DNA of 64,000 nt from assembly GCA_001599935.1 (NCBI GenBank), contig BCIJ01000008.1, forward strand, positions 588,922 to 652,921. The letters are read 5' to 3'. Shown here one piece after another: positions 1 to 12,732 of this stretch (the first letter of the stretch is position 1; each line of letters begins with the position of its first letter). A program made the position numbers and the translations under genes. The stretch is from Holtermannia corniformis. Its lineage: Eukaryota > Basidiomycota > Tremellomycetes > Holtermanniales. The notes beneath the pieces are model-generated. The model made no database searches. It was not told the origin of the DNA and saw only the letters and a list, made by a program, of their open reading frames with translations.

Positions 1-1239
1 AAGTCGCAGGTGTGTGTATGCGATTCCACCGAGCCATACTGATCACGACAGCCCGACCTGAACTGGGACAACCGCGAGGTGCGCGACGACTTTCTCCACA
101 CGCTCAAGTTTTGGTCGGACAAGGGTGTGGCCGGGTTCCGGATCGACGTCGCGCACAGCCTGTGCAAGGACATGTCGGAACCGCTGCCACCGCACGCCGA
201 GCTGCAAGAGTGGTTCAAGCCCGTCAAGGGGGACGATCCTCGCGCTCTCGGCCCACACGGCACGCACCGGCTGTACGACCGCGACGAGACGCAGACCGTC
301 TACGCCGAATGGCGCGAGCTCTTCAACTCGTACGACCCTCCACGCACCGCCGTGGCCGAGGCCTGGGTTCCCGTCTCGTCTCGTCGCGCTCGGTACGCTT
401 CCAAGCAATCGCTCGGCCAGGCATTCAACTTTGATCTGCTCATGTCGGATTTCGAGGCCGAGCGGTTCCACCACGTCGTCTCGACAAACTTGAAAGAGGC
501 CCAGGCGGCCGGCTCGTCCTCGACCTGGGTCCTGTCCAATCACGACGTGGTCCGTCACGCAACACGGTACGGCTTGCGACCAGGCGCTGACGCGTCTGAG
601 AACGGTCAGACGGGCGGGTTCAACTCGGGCCTCGAGTGGTTGTCAAACGGCGCCGATCCGGTTCTGCTCGATGCCAAGACTGGTCTGGCCAAAGCCCGTG
701 CGGCCTCCTTGTTCCAACTCGCCCTCCCAGGCGCTTCCTACCTATACCAAGGTGAGGAGCTCGGCTTGCCCGAGGTGACCGACATTGCGGCCGAGCAAAA
801 GCAAGACCCCTGGTTCTTCCGGACCAACGGCGAGTCTGCCGGTCGTGACGGCTGCCGCGTCCCTCTACCTTGGACTCGCGACGCCCCTTCGTACGGGTTC
901 AGCCCAGAAGGCGCTCACCTCCCTCAACCGACCTACTTTGGCGACTTTTCCGTCGAGGCTCAGGACGGTGACTCGGCATCAACGCTCGAGCTGTACCGCA
1001 AGGCGCTCAAACTCCGTCGTGAGCTCCAATCGGGCGAGGACCTCGACTGGGTCGACCTCGGCAATGTCAACGTGCTCGCGTTCAAGCGTCCAACCCAAGG
1101 CGGCTGGCTCAACGTCACAAACTTTGGCGAGACGGCCATCGACCTTCCCGAGGGTACGGTCGTGGTCTCGAGTACCGAGCTCGAGGGTGGAAAGCTGCCA
1201 AAGTACTCTACGGCGTGGCTCACGGGCGCGTCGGTGTAG
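1..1239 (+). CDS. GH13 alpha-glucosidase / oligo-1,6-glucosidase type, 3' part
   Basis: Glycoside hydrolase family 13 enzyme expected to release glucose from alpha-1,4 or alpha-1,6 gluco-oligosaccharides. The 5' end lies outside the window. Exons: <1-9 and 52-1239; intron 10-51 (GTGTGT...CAG) splits the conserved S-Q-P-D-L-N-W motif. All three GH13 catalytic residues are visible: the nucleophile Asp in GFRIDVAH, the acid/base Glu in VAEAWV, and the transition-state Asp in LSNHDVVRH. The later block YLYQGEELGLPEVTD and a C-terminal beta domain follow, then a TAG stop. No signal peptide can be judged because the N-terminus is missing. The motif wording (AHSLCKD, WVLSNHDVVRHATR, EELGLPEVTD, RDGCRVPLPW) is that of actinobacterial alpha-glucosidases rather than typical fungal maltases, so horizontal origin is inferred. 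The AlkB gene starts 47 bp downstream on the same strand. Confidence 0.93.
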
Positions 1240-1286
1240 AAATAGACACGACAGGAGATGGACGTTTTGTGCACTGTTTGACATCC

Positions 1287-1971
1287 ATGTCTGTCTCGTC
1301 CGACTCGCTGTTTGATGACTCGCCGGATTCCATCTTTGGTTCGGACAGTGAGGACTCGTTGATAGGACCCGAGATTGCCGGGCTGTACGTGTACGAGGGC
1401 TTGCTGGGGGACAGCTTTGCAGGTGGGTTTCCTCGCTTCGGCCGTGCTGATGATAGACGACATGCTCGACGCTTTGGCCATCCATGACACACTTGGGACT
1501 CGTAACCAGGCGATGCTGTTCACCCGGCCGCCTCCCCACGTATCCACACTCCCTCGCTACGTGATCGACCTCGAAGCCGAGCTATCAACATTGCTCGAGT
1601 CGCGTCTCCCCCGCGACGTGCACCACACTGCATTCGGTCAACACCTCGCACGCCAGGTCATCATCAACTCGTATGCTCCAGGCGAGGGCATTGCGAGCCA
1701 TATCGATCTGCGAGGACGATACGCCGACGGCGTGGTCGGCGTCAGCTTGCAGGGCGGTGCGACGATGCGGTTCACGCGTGATCAAGAACACCATGACATC
1801 TACTTGCCCGCACGGACCGTCTACGTCCTGGTCGGTCCAGCACGGTGGGAGTGGGCACACGGGATCGAGGGGCGGACAGACGACTGCGTCAACGGCGAGA
1901 TGATCCCACGAACCGACCGGACGAGCGTGACGATGCGATACATGCAACCAGGCGCCGACGAGCTCAGATGA
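1287..1971 (+). CDS. AlkB-like 2-oxoglutarate/Fe(II)-dependent dioxygenase
   Basis: Predicted non-heme iron dioxygenase of the AlkB superfamily, acting by oxidative demethylation of nucleic acid or another substrate. Exons 1287-1422 and 1457-1971 (34-nt intron with GTGGGT donor and TAG acceptor) give about 216 residues. The jelly-roll iron site is readable: HID (His and Asp ligands) after the NSYAPGEGIASH segment, the distal His in WAHGI, and the 2-oxoglutarate-binding Arg in RTSVTMRY. The GVSLQGGATMRF strand is also typical. The N-terminus is short, acidic and serine-rich, with no RNA-recognition or methyltransferase domain. This places it nearer small ALKBH-type proteins than full ALKBH8. 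The stop lies 11 bp from the convergent RRP45 stop, so the 3' UTRs must overlap. Confidence 0.88.
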
Positions 1972-1982
1972 TACCCTACACC

Positions 1983-3020
1983 CTAGCGAACCTCGACATC
2001 CGCTCTCCGTCCCTCCCAGTCCTTTGCCAGTTCGCCTTCCATCACCGCAACGAGATCCCGTACCCGATCGACGGCGACGCGGACGACAGAGGAAATGTCT
2101 TCGGCCGCGAGGGGGAGGCCACCGGCTTTGCTCAGTACACACAGCTCGCGTTGCGCATTGACCGTCACGGTCAGTGACCCGGTCGAGAGCTGTGTCTCGA
2201 GGTGGGTTGGGTCGAGGATCGGCGGCGAGCTGCTGTCAGCTCGGCCAGGCGTCGAGACGTACTTTTCAAAGTAGGCAAACGAGATGCACAGGGGGATGTG
2301 GTGGATCGCGAGCTGAACAGGCGCTCGGCTCTCGGCGGGGTGCTGCCGATCAGCCACGCCAACGCGCCAACGTAGATACGACCTACCACAATGACCTCGT
2401 CGCCGACAACCTCGACGTCTGGTTTTCGGAAATGCCGAAGGGCCGTCATGGCAGCGAGCGAAGCGCAGTCGAGCAGGTTGCCCTCGTCGGCGAGGAAATG
2501 GAGCGAGAGCCGGATTTGCCAGACCTGCGGTCAGCTTGGCTCATAGCAGAGCGACTCACCTTTTGCCCGGCAATGATGCACAACGCCTCGCGATCGACGG
2601 CCTCTGTTCGCCGAATCGATTTCTCCAGCAGTCTCGTGATGATGACCTCGTCGTCGGACGCTCTGGTCGTCAGCGTTGTAGAACCAGAGATCACTCACCG
2701 CCCCGCATCATATGCACTCGACGCCATCGGGCTGATCTCTGCATTGATGAGCAGGAACCCATCGTACGGCCGGTCCTCTCGCGGTCTGACAATCTCGGCG
2801 GATACCTGAGCGAGCACGCTGCGTGTATCAGCGCCGTCTCTACATCTACAACGTACGCAGTCTTGCCAAGCCGGCACTCGACCCAGCCGAGCTCGTCGCC
2901 AAACTCGAGCTGGACCTCGCGCATCTCGAGCGGGATCCGACCATCGATCCGTTTCCCCTCGGCGAGGGCAGATAGCAGGAACTCTTTCTGGATACTTGGC
3001 GGCTCAATCTCGCGCGGCAT
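1983..3020 (-). CDS. RRP45: Exosome core subunit RRP45 (EXOSC9 family)
   Basis: RNase PH-like, catalytically inert ring subunit of the RNA exosome, which processes and degrades RNA in nucleus and cytoplasm. Exons (descending): 3020-2857, 2818-2699, 2662-2560, 2524-2387, 2342-1983, giving 294 residues, close to the 305 of yeast Rrp45. Family blocks are clear: EFLLSALAEGKRIDGR near the N-terminus, LGKTAVLAQVSAEIVRP, the LEKSIRR...DREALCIIAGQKVW segment, and LRHFRKPDVEVVGDEV followed by LAIHHIPLCISFAYF. Introns are 35-44 nt. The gene is divergent from AFG2 across 161 bp, so both ribosome/RNA-processing genes probably share a promoter. Confidence 0.94.
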
Positions 3021-3181
3021 GCTTGAAGACTGTGGTGTCGACAGGGAGAAGAAGAGCAAGCAGGATAGCAGCAACTGAGAACATCAACGTCACGTGATGT
3101 GCTTCTTGACTTTTGTGCTGTTCACTTGCTGCGGTTGACGGCCACCTGGAGCTAGGAAGAGCTTGGAATACGCCATCGAGG
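3021..3181. promoter_or_regulatory. Shared divergent intergenic region RRP45 / AFG2
   Basis: This 161-bp space separates the start codons of two divergently read ribosome-biogenesis/RNA-decay genes, so both 5' UTRs and core promoters must lie here. I see no clear TATA box. The bidirectional promoter role is inferred from geometry only. Confidence 0.4.
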
Positions 3182-5876
<2,695 letters not shown>

Positions 5877-5903
5877 CATGCATTGTATACAACCCACACA
5901 GCG

Positions 5904-6288
5904 TCAGAGCGTCTTTGCGAAATCAAATGCAGCTTTGCGGAGATTGATCCGACCCGGAGTCGTCTGGTTCGTAATCTGCGTCGGCGTCAAGCCCGACTAC
6001 AGTTCAGTCGAGCACATCAGCATCCGTCAGCCCGCCGTCAGCAGGACTCACGGCGCTCGCGGCTTCGACCTTGTCAAAGCTCTTGAGACCCGCTTCGAAG
6101 ATTTTAGTGAAGAGGATTCCTTTGGGCCCGAGCGCGGCGCTGTGGGAAGTAGGAGACTCGGTCTTGACCTTTTTCGCTGGTGATTTCTTGGGTGTGCGTT
6201 TTGGCTTGGTTTCGGGTGAGGACGGGGGTGTCACGATGTCGGATAAGGACGAGGTGGATGCTTCGCGCTTGATGGGCGTGGTGGTCAT
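5904..6288 (-). CDS. Small Lys/Ser/Pro-rich basic protein, hypothetical
   Basis: Not recognised. Exons 6288-6052 and 5996-5904 give 109 residues; the 55-nt intron is longer than its neighbours, and an alternative in-frame CAG acceptor sits 21 nt further in. The first 50 residues are rich in Ser, Pro, Thr and Lys with SPEK/TPKKSPAKK-like repeats reminiscent of histone-H1-type tails. A hydrophobic/aromatic segment (GILFTKIFEAGLKSF) follows, then a C-terminal TNQTTPGRINLRKAAFDF stretch. A nuclear or chromatin role is a guess from composition only. The gene is convergent with AFG2. Confidence 0.5.
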
Positions 6289-7127
6289 GGTGGTGGATGC
6301 TGAAGAGAAGCATCAGACCGTGAGCGCTGATATACCCTGTCCTGTGCGGTCATGCACTAGCACCGCGTGGTCGATGAAACATCGAGAGGGTCAGTCGGTG
6401 CGGTCTGTGGATGAAACGAGACGACGGTTTCAGCGCGTCCTTTGCGATTCGTCAGAGCCTTTCGGGGTGCAGCGTCAGTAGACTCGTCGGTCGGTTCTGT
6501 GTTAGTGCTCTGTCAGTGCGCGGTCTCATCAGAGTACACTGCTGTCCTAGCCCTGCGGTCGAGCCATCTCCAAGTCGGCTGCCTAACCCCACTTTAAATC
6601 GCCGAACCCCCATTCGGCGTTATCACATTTTTCCAGCCCGAGCTCTTGTTGCGCACAGACGGACCAAAACTCGAGTTTGCACAAGCACCACTAGGCAAAT
6701 CCTCGCACAGCACAGTCGAGGCAGCAGCAAAAGGTAGGTCTTATCCTCCACTAGGTTCTCTAATGGCCGTTCGCTGATCACACGTGTTCCTTTCCCCCTC
6801 CGCCGCCATCGCTCCGTCGCCACCATAGCAACCGGTATGCGTCCCTTTTCCTCGCTATTGCCAGCGCTCCGCGCCGTCGAGTGCTCGTGGCTGATCTCGT
6901 CCGTCCCCGCTCTCATCTCGCGCCCACTCCACGCATCCTCGTCCCGCTCTGCTTTCGGCTTGAAACGTGACCGCGACGCATCCTACCCGCCTCGTTACGA
7001 CCGCGGACAATCACGTCCGCCCCGCTACGACCGCGACCAATCACGTCCACCTCGCAACGACACCGACGACCCTTCAGCTCGATTCACTACCCACCGCAAA
7101 CTCAAAACGGCTCGTTCAAGTCCTAAA
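6289..7127. other. Intergenic region and GIS2 5' leader
   Basis: No firm gene in 839 bp. The region carries pyrimidine-rich stretches and GT...AG pairs suitable for 5' UTR introns (for example from 6732 and 6836). An ATG at 6837 is in frame with the zinc-knuckle start and would add 97 residues containing two imperfect 10-residue repeats (PPRYDRGQSR-like, 6990-7055). I treat that part as leader because homologues start close to the first knuckle. Confidence 0.4.
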
Positions 7128-7864
7128 ATGTTCGGAGGTCCTCGCGCTCAAGGCAACTGCTTCAACTGTGGCACTCGTGAGTGCGCTGTCATACATATGT
7201 CCACAGCTGACACCGCCCAGCCGGCCATCTCGCCGCCGCCTGCCCTACCGTACGCTCTTCGCCCACACAAATCACCCACTGACATTGCCAGATTGGCAGC
7301 CCAAAGTGCTACGGCTGCGGTGAAACCGGTCACCTGTCTCGCGAGTGCCCGACGCCCAAGCCCAAGACGTGCTACAACTGCCAAGAAGAGGGTCACCTCG
7401 CCTCGGCCTGCCCGACGGCCCCGGCTGCCGGTGCTGGCGGCTACGGCGGTGGTGCCGCCACCGGTGACTGCTACCGCTGCGGCAAGCCCGGTCACATTGC
7501 GCGCGCGTGCCCAGAGGCCGGTGCTGGCGCTGGCGCCGCCGGTGGCTTTGGCAACTACGGTGGTGGTTTCGCCCAGAAGAGCTGCTACGTAAGTCGCTCG
7601 TGGCCTCTTGACGCTCGCTAACGCGCACAGGGCTGCGGTGGTGTCGGCCACATTTCGCGCGAGTGTCCCTCGGCCGCCCGTGCTGCCGGTGGCTTTGCTG
7701 GCGGTCGCGGCGGTTTCGGTGGTCCCCAAAAGTGCTACAACTGCGGTGAAGACGGCCACATCTCGAAAGATTGCTCCCAGCAGCAAGGTCGCACCTGCTA
7801 CGGCTGTGGTCAAATCGGCCACATTTCCGCTCAGTGCCCTCAGGCCGCTGCTCCCCCCGCCTAG
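7128..7864 (+). CDS. GIS2: CCHC zinc-knuckle nucleic-acid-binding protein (GIS2/CNBP/Byr3 type)
   Basis: Single-stranded RNA/DNA-binding protein of the CNBP family, linked in yeast to translation and stress granules. Exons 7128-7176, 7221-7249, 7292-7588, 7631-7864 give 202 residues. Seven CX2CX4HX4C knuckles are visible in order: CFNCGTPGHLAAAC (assembled across intron 1), CYGCGETGHLSREC, CYNCQEEGHLASAC, CYRCGKPGHIARAC, CYGCGGVGHISREC, CYNCGEDGHISKDC, CYGCGQIGHISAQC. Two Gly/Ala-rich linkers separate knuckles 3-4, 4-5 and 5-6. Two introns fall inside the first knuckle region, making exon 2 only 29 nt. Start chosen at 7128, immediately before the first knuckle; an upstream in-frame ATG at 6837 is possible. 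Confidence 0.92.
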
Positions 7865-8089
7865 GTTCGCGATGGTTTCCGTCTGATCTCTCACTTGTAT
7901 ATCTATCCTGATCCCCGGTCTATTGTGCATTATCGATTCCCCCGAGGAGGTGTGGACGTGGTCGTGTCGAGTAGGAGAGTGGGAGATGAATGATGTGCGG
8001 TGTGGTGGTGCGGGCACTTGCGGGCGTGTGCTTGACGGCGAGGCTGATGTCAGAGTTGTAGACTAGTCAGACATGTAGCATATGGCGAT

Positions 8090-8942
8090 TGCAGCGTGAG
8101 GCCTGAATCGTCTAGCTAGCTTGAGCTTCGTCTCGAGCCACTGTAAACGTTTTGAGCTGAGCGCGGCAACGTCTGCAGAGAATGGCGAGTCAGCGCCGAC
8201 TAGGATACAGTCAACCTACCTCGAAAATGGCTTTCACATCCTCGTCCGTCTGCAAAACCTTTTCAGCCAGCCTCATCATACTCCAGCGATAACCCCATCA
8301 CGTCCTCAAACGCCTTTTCAACATCTTCAGCCGTCACCTCAACCCCTGCGGGTCGAGCGCCTGGCGCAATGTATTGTTGAGGTTTCAGGGTCGTGCAAGC
8401 ACGGACGGCGCGCTAGCAAAGTGTGCGGAATTTGACATGAACGCTGTTGGCTGCGCGTTTTGAGGGTTTGACGGACCTGCAGGACAGGATCGTCCAGTGG
8501 ATACCGGGGAACGCTTTGACCTTAGTCTCGAGCTGGCGCTTGATCTCCTACCTGGTTATCAGCTTTGCTGTGGAAATGATGACTTACGACTTGTGATCCG
8601 TGTTTTTGCCTGGGCCAAGGTCAACCGACGCATAGACGATCTGTGAAATCTAAATGTTTGATGGCTGCATCGATCGCTGCGTTGCCTGCGGGTGTCAGTA
8701 CAGGCCCCCGCTGCAAAATGCGCACCAAGCGCCAAGACCTTGTCCAGTGTCATGCCATCCCCCCGCACCGCTTTGACGCCGACAAGTGCGGTGAGCTCCT
8801 GTGCAGCTCCACAGGTTATGTCAGGAGACAAGGCGAGAATGTTGTACCGCATTGTCGATTGATTGAGCTTTACAAGCGCTCGAACGGCACCGCCGCCCTG
8901 AACGCCGGTCGAGCCAAGGACAAGGATGGTGCGGGTAGACAT
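8090..8942 (-). pseudogene. Decayed NmrA-like (atypical SDR) gene
   Basis: An NmrA-family NAD(P)-binding protein in ruins. The start at 8942 is good: a Rossmann glycine motif (LVLGSTGVQGGGAVRALVK) opens an intact first 80 residues. After that the homologous reading changes frame repeatedly. GNAAIDAAIKH is in one frame, IVYASVDLGPGKNTDHKS in another, EIKRQLETKVKAFPGIHWTIL follows a 36-nt intron, then GVEVTAEDVEKAFEDVMG and, after a one-base shift around 8292-8295, YRWSMMRLAEKVLQTDEDVKAIFE. At least three shifts are not removable by introns, and part of the middle seems deleted. Family and decay are clear; whether a short N-terminal product is still made cannot be told. Confidence 0.75.
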
Positions 8943-9161
8943 TGTGGGAGAGGCGGCTTGGCCAGCTCGACCTCTCTATATTTTTCAGTGCGCCCTCGCC
9001 GAGACCGAGCCACCTACCGCGAGTAGGGATAGGGTCGAACTTGCGCTATTTGCGAAGGCTCGGGGTCGGACAGCACCTTGACGCCACCACGCGATAATCA
9101 CAGATAAGTCGTCCATGTCGTTAATAATATCTCACAAAGGCCCGGAAACGTGAGACGCGCA

Positions 9162-11636
9162 TCAGGGCGCCGGCTTGAACTCGAGCTGCCCCACAATGAC
9201 CGGCCACACTGAAGTCGTCAGCGAGGTTGACACGGGCACGACTGACCCTCTTCGAACCCGACGTGACGACCGGCACGGATCTGGGTCCAGATCTGGGCGA
9301 GCGCCTCCGACTTGCGAATCTCGCTCCAGTGGCGGAGGAAGAACTCGACTTGGACCTGCGTCGTCAGCTAGGCTCAAAGGATCCCAACCGACCTTGCGGA
9401 CAGCCCCGTAGACCGAGCTGAAGCGGGAAAAGACTTCGTACGGGACGTTTTCGACAGTGAGCTGGCCCATGATGTGTTGGTACGCGCGAGCCTGGAGCGC
9501 GAGAATGTCCATTTTCTACCCGTCAGCCAATGCCGAGTCGAGTTCCGCTCACATCGGCCAGACGGTACACGGCCTTGGCGCTGACTGGGATCAGCGCGTT
9601 GCGATCCCAGAGCGGATCCCAGCCAGTCGGATACTCGTTGACGTCTGGATAAGCTGGCTCGTGGTCGGAGGCATCGCGCCAGTCTTCGATCCACAGCGCA
9701 CGAGTGCGGAATTCCCCGGGCGTCTTGGGTGGGATCGTGGGCGTATTGACGCCAGAGTCGGGCTTGGTCTCCGTCTTGGTGGCCGGCGCACTGGCAAACG
9801 CTGATGCGAGTGGCGCAAAGACGATCTGATCGGTGTAGATCTGCTCGTCAGCTCGGTATCGTTGGCACCACTCACCCAGTAGAGAATGGCATACCACGTC
9901 TCGAGCGCGGCATCTTTGATGACGATCTCGCGCTTTTTCGGGCCGATCGGCTTTTTGACAGGCGGGGGCGGAGACGACGGCACCGGCGGGACCTCGGGTA
10001 GCTCTTTGCCTTCAATCTCTTGCGAGACCGCCTCGGCGTCTTTGGCGCTAGCTTCATCGACGGCGGTGGTGCCCGTGATGGACGCACGGCGCTCCGAGCT
10101 GGTTGCGAGATCCGTCAGTGACGCCGTTGATGCCGACGTCGGGAAACCATCGACCGGGTGCCCGAGCGTCAACGAGGTGGTCAAGTTGGCGGCTGATGCG
10201 CGATCCGAGGCACACTGGGCTTCGGCAGTGTTCTCCTTTGCTCTGGTCCGATACTCCTCGAGCTCATCTTCTTGATCAGAGTCGCACAGGTCAAAGTCGC
10301 TCTCAAAATCGTCGTCCGACTGGTTGTCAGCCAAGCCAATGCAGCCTGTTACGTACATGCACCGACTCTGGTGAGACCATGGCAGTGTCAACCGTGCGAT
10401 TCCTTATGATGCCGTCGTCGTCATAGTCAAACTCATCCTCCCATCCAAACATGGTCTCAAAGTAGCCGATCCGGCTGAGGATCTTGCGGTTCGCATACAT
10501 GATGCGGTCGGGAAACGGCGGACCGTCGTAATCTTTGAGGCGCGGCGGGGGCAGGACGAACTTGATGTCGGAGCACCCTGGTTGTCAGCTCGGGCATCAC
10601 GTCAATAACGCACTCTCATCGTTGAGCGTGTTGGCGATCGCCATGACGAGGGATTCTGGGACGACGCGCATCTTTTCGGCTGCTGCCGCTGTCCCGCCCG
10701 CCACACCACCGGCGGCACCACCGGAACCGGCCCAGGCGCTGACCCCACCGCCACTTTCGAATTCACCGCGCGTGTACGCAGGCATGCCACTGTTGAGACC
10801 GAGCCAGAAGCCGGCCGGAGGTTGAGGCTGAGCCGAGATTGTGCAGGTGATGATCAGCATGTCGGACGTGACGCAAAGCGGTTGGCTGGTGAACAGCTGA
10901 TCGCGTCGGGCAAAAGATTGCCATCCCCAGCTGCGGGGTGTGAGCCTGTGCAGGCGCAGATGAAGACTGACTTGGCGGTCTGTGATCGTCAGCAGGGTTC
11001 ATCCTGTACGCACACCCACCTTGAGAGCAAACGTATGGTCGGAAGCATCCTTGGCGGTGATCTGCCGTCAGCGGGGTCATGGCACTGTCGACTCACCATG
11101 ACCGACTTGTTCGTGATGGGATCCGGCGGTCTGACGTCAGCCTCGCTCTCATTGGCCTCGACGCACGTCTTGATTTCAAACCGGAACCACCAAAGGCCTT
11201 TGCGAACCCACTTGTTTGCGAGCGATTGGTCTTTCTCCCGTTGCGTGGGCTATACCATGAGCGCCGGCCTGTCAATGCACGACGTACCACACAGCTCAGG
11301 TACAGGCTCGCAAACTCGCCATTATTACTGCCCGAGTTGGGGTAGAATAAGACCTCCCACAAGTTGTCGGCGTCGCCAAAGACGGCCGAGCGGATGCACT
11401 TGCTGCGATAGGTGAGATCGGCCAGTCGCTAGAGCACTCACGACTTGGAGTCGCCCTTTGTCGTTTCGTGGATCTGCTTGATACCCGAGAGCTTCCACTC
11501 GAGCGTGACGCTCGTCTTCTCGGTGAATTCGAGCTTGTCGGCCGACGCCGGCTGGGCGAGTGCTGCAGAGTGAGACGAGGTAGTGCAGATGACACTCACC
11601 ACTGCTTCCTGCCTCCTTGCTCGCCGCGCTCGACAT
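9162..11636 (-). CDS. MATH-BTB domain protein (SPOP/MEL-26-type CUL3 adaptor)
   Basis: Predicted substrate adaptor for a CUL3 ubiquitin ligase: MATH binds substrate, BTB binds cullin-3. Exons (descending): 11636-11600, 11562-11442, 11402-11288, 11249-11097, 11061-11020, 10979-10972, 10930-10614, 10577-10357, 10319-9876, 9840-9553, 9515-9393, 9355-9247, 9208-9162, giving 674 residues. The MATH fold spans about residues 20-195 (EFTEKTSVTLEWKLSG; TANWGWQSFARRD; LIITCTI). BTB follows with SDIKFVLP, YANRKILSRIGYFETMF, then a long Asp/Glu/Ser-rich insert (about residues 335-480) before LETWYAILYWIYTDQIVF and VSAKAVYRLADKMDILALQARA. Exon 6 is only 8 nt; omitting it breaks the frame and the MATH WGW motif. 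Twelve introns, 35-44 nt. Confidence 0.9.
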
Positions 11637-11832
11637 GGTCAGAGTGAGATGATCGTGAGATGAGGATAGGCAGCTGGTAGAGGGCGATCGCGTTGTCACG
11701 TGCGGATCGTAGATCCTCCGCGAAGATTTCAAGTGGCAATTTGCCACCCTTGTCCCCTCCCTTGTCGCCTGAAACGAGACCCGGCGCCTAACGCGTCAAT
11801 GCGAGATCGCGCTGCATCGGGAGCTCTAGATC

Positions 11833-12731
11833 ATGGGGATCGTGTACCATAGTGTGGCTCTGGCGCTGATCATGGCCGCTGCGGCGCTCATGAGCAGCTG
11901 TGTGCTGAGCAACGCGCCCCTGGTCACGTACCAGGTCCCGCGAGACGTCGGCGCGCTGTGGATGATGGAGATGGTGGACAAAGGTACAAAATTGCGATAT
12001 CAGTTTGGCGTACTCGGGTGGTGCAAAAACACACTTGACGAAAGAGCATCGCTGTGAGTGTATGCTACTCTCGAGCGCCACTCACGAAGCAGGTGCAAGA
12101 CGAAACCGCTGTGGAAGCTGCCTGCGGATAGCGAAGGGCAGCCAGAGCTGCAGAATCTGCCAGTGTAGGTGTCTTTGAGCTTGATTGAGACTGACGAGCA
12201 GCTCGCTGAGCTCGAGTGCGTCTGACGTCGGCATCTGCCTCATCATCGGTATGTGCAGAGCGTGACAACCCCGCTGACTCTCAGCCATGATCTTCTCCCT
12301 CGCACTCTTCTTCACCATCCTTTTCTGGGCAACCTGCAAGCAGCCGCTACGGATCTGGCCCGGCAAGCCGCAATTCTTCGGTGGACTCGGTCCAAACGCG
12401 CAAAAGGTCGGCACCACCACGAGCGTCGCCAAGCCGTCAATCTACAGTTTCTCGCAGCAGGCGAATGCGGCACTCGTTTTCTTATTCGGCATCTTTGTGT
12501 TCACACTGCCGACGTGGATCTACTACCACCGCGCGGTGAACGACGTGCGGGCGCTGAACGCCGCGCTGGACGTGTCGTATGGCTACGGATTCAAGTGGTG
12601 AGTTATGCTGACCGGACATGGCTGAGATCACCAGCTCGATCAGCGCGTTCATCATGGCAGCAGTAGGTGTCATGCTTTGGTTGATAGCAGGCGCACAGAG
12701 AGCTCGCAAAGGGAACAATTTCGTAGCATGA
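11833..12731 (+). CDS. SUR7/PalI-type tetraspan plasma-membrane protein
   Basis: Four-span membrane protein of the fungal SUR7/PalI group, associated with eisosome/cortical-patch organisation or pH sensing. Exons 11833-12053, 12093-12164, 12202-12248, 12285-12597, 12635-12731 give 249 residues. TM1 is near residues 5-27 (VALALIMAAAALMSSCVL); a large loop holds GVLGWCKNTL and a second Cys (LLCKTK), the spaced cysteines typical of the family. TM2 (VGICLIIAMIFSLALFFTIL), TM3 (AALVFLFGIFVFTLPTWIYY) and TM4 (SISAFIMAAVGVMLWLIAGA) follow, then a short basic tail. The exon 4/5 join recreates KWCSIS. The stop is one base from the stop of the convergent NAPE-PLD gene. Confidence 0.82.
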
Positions 12732-12732
12732 T

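Noticed and set aside
7148..8017. Minus-strand 289-codon ORF over the zinc-knuckle gene
   Set aside because: Ala/Thr/Gly-rich shadow created by the repetitive knuckle and glycine codons; the plus strand has seven perfect CCHC motifs and splice-consistent exons.
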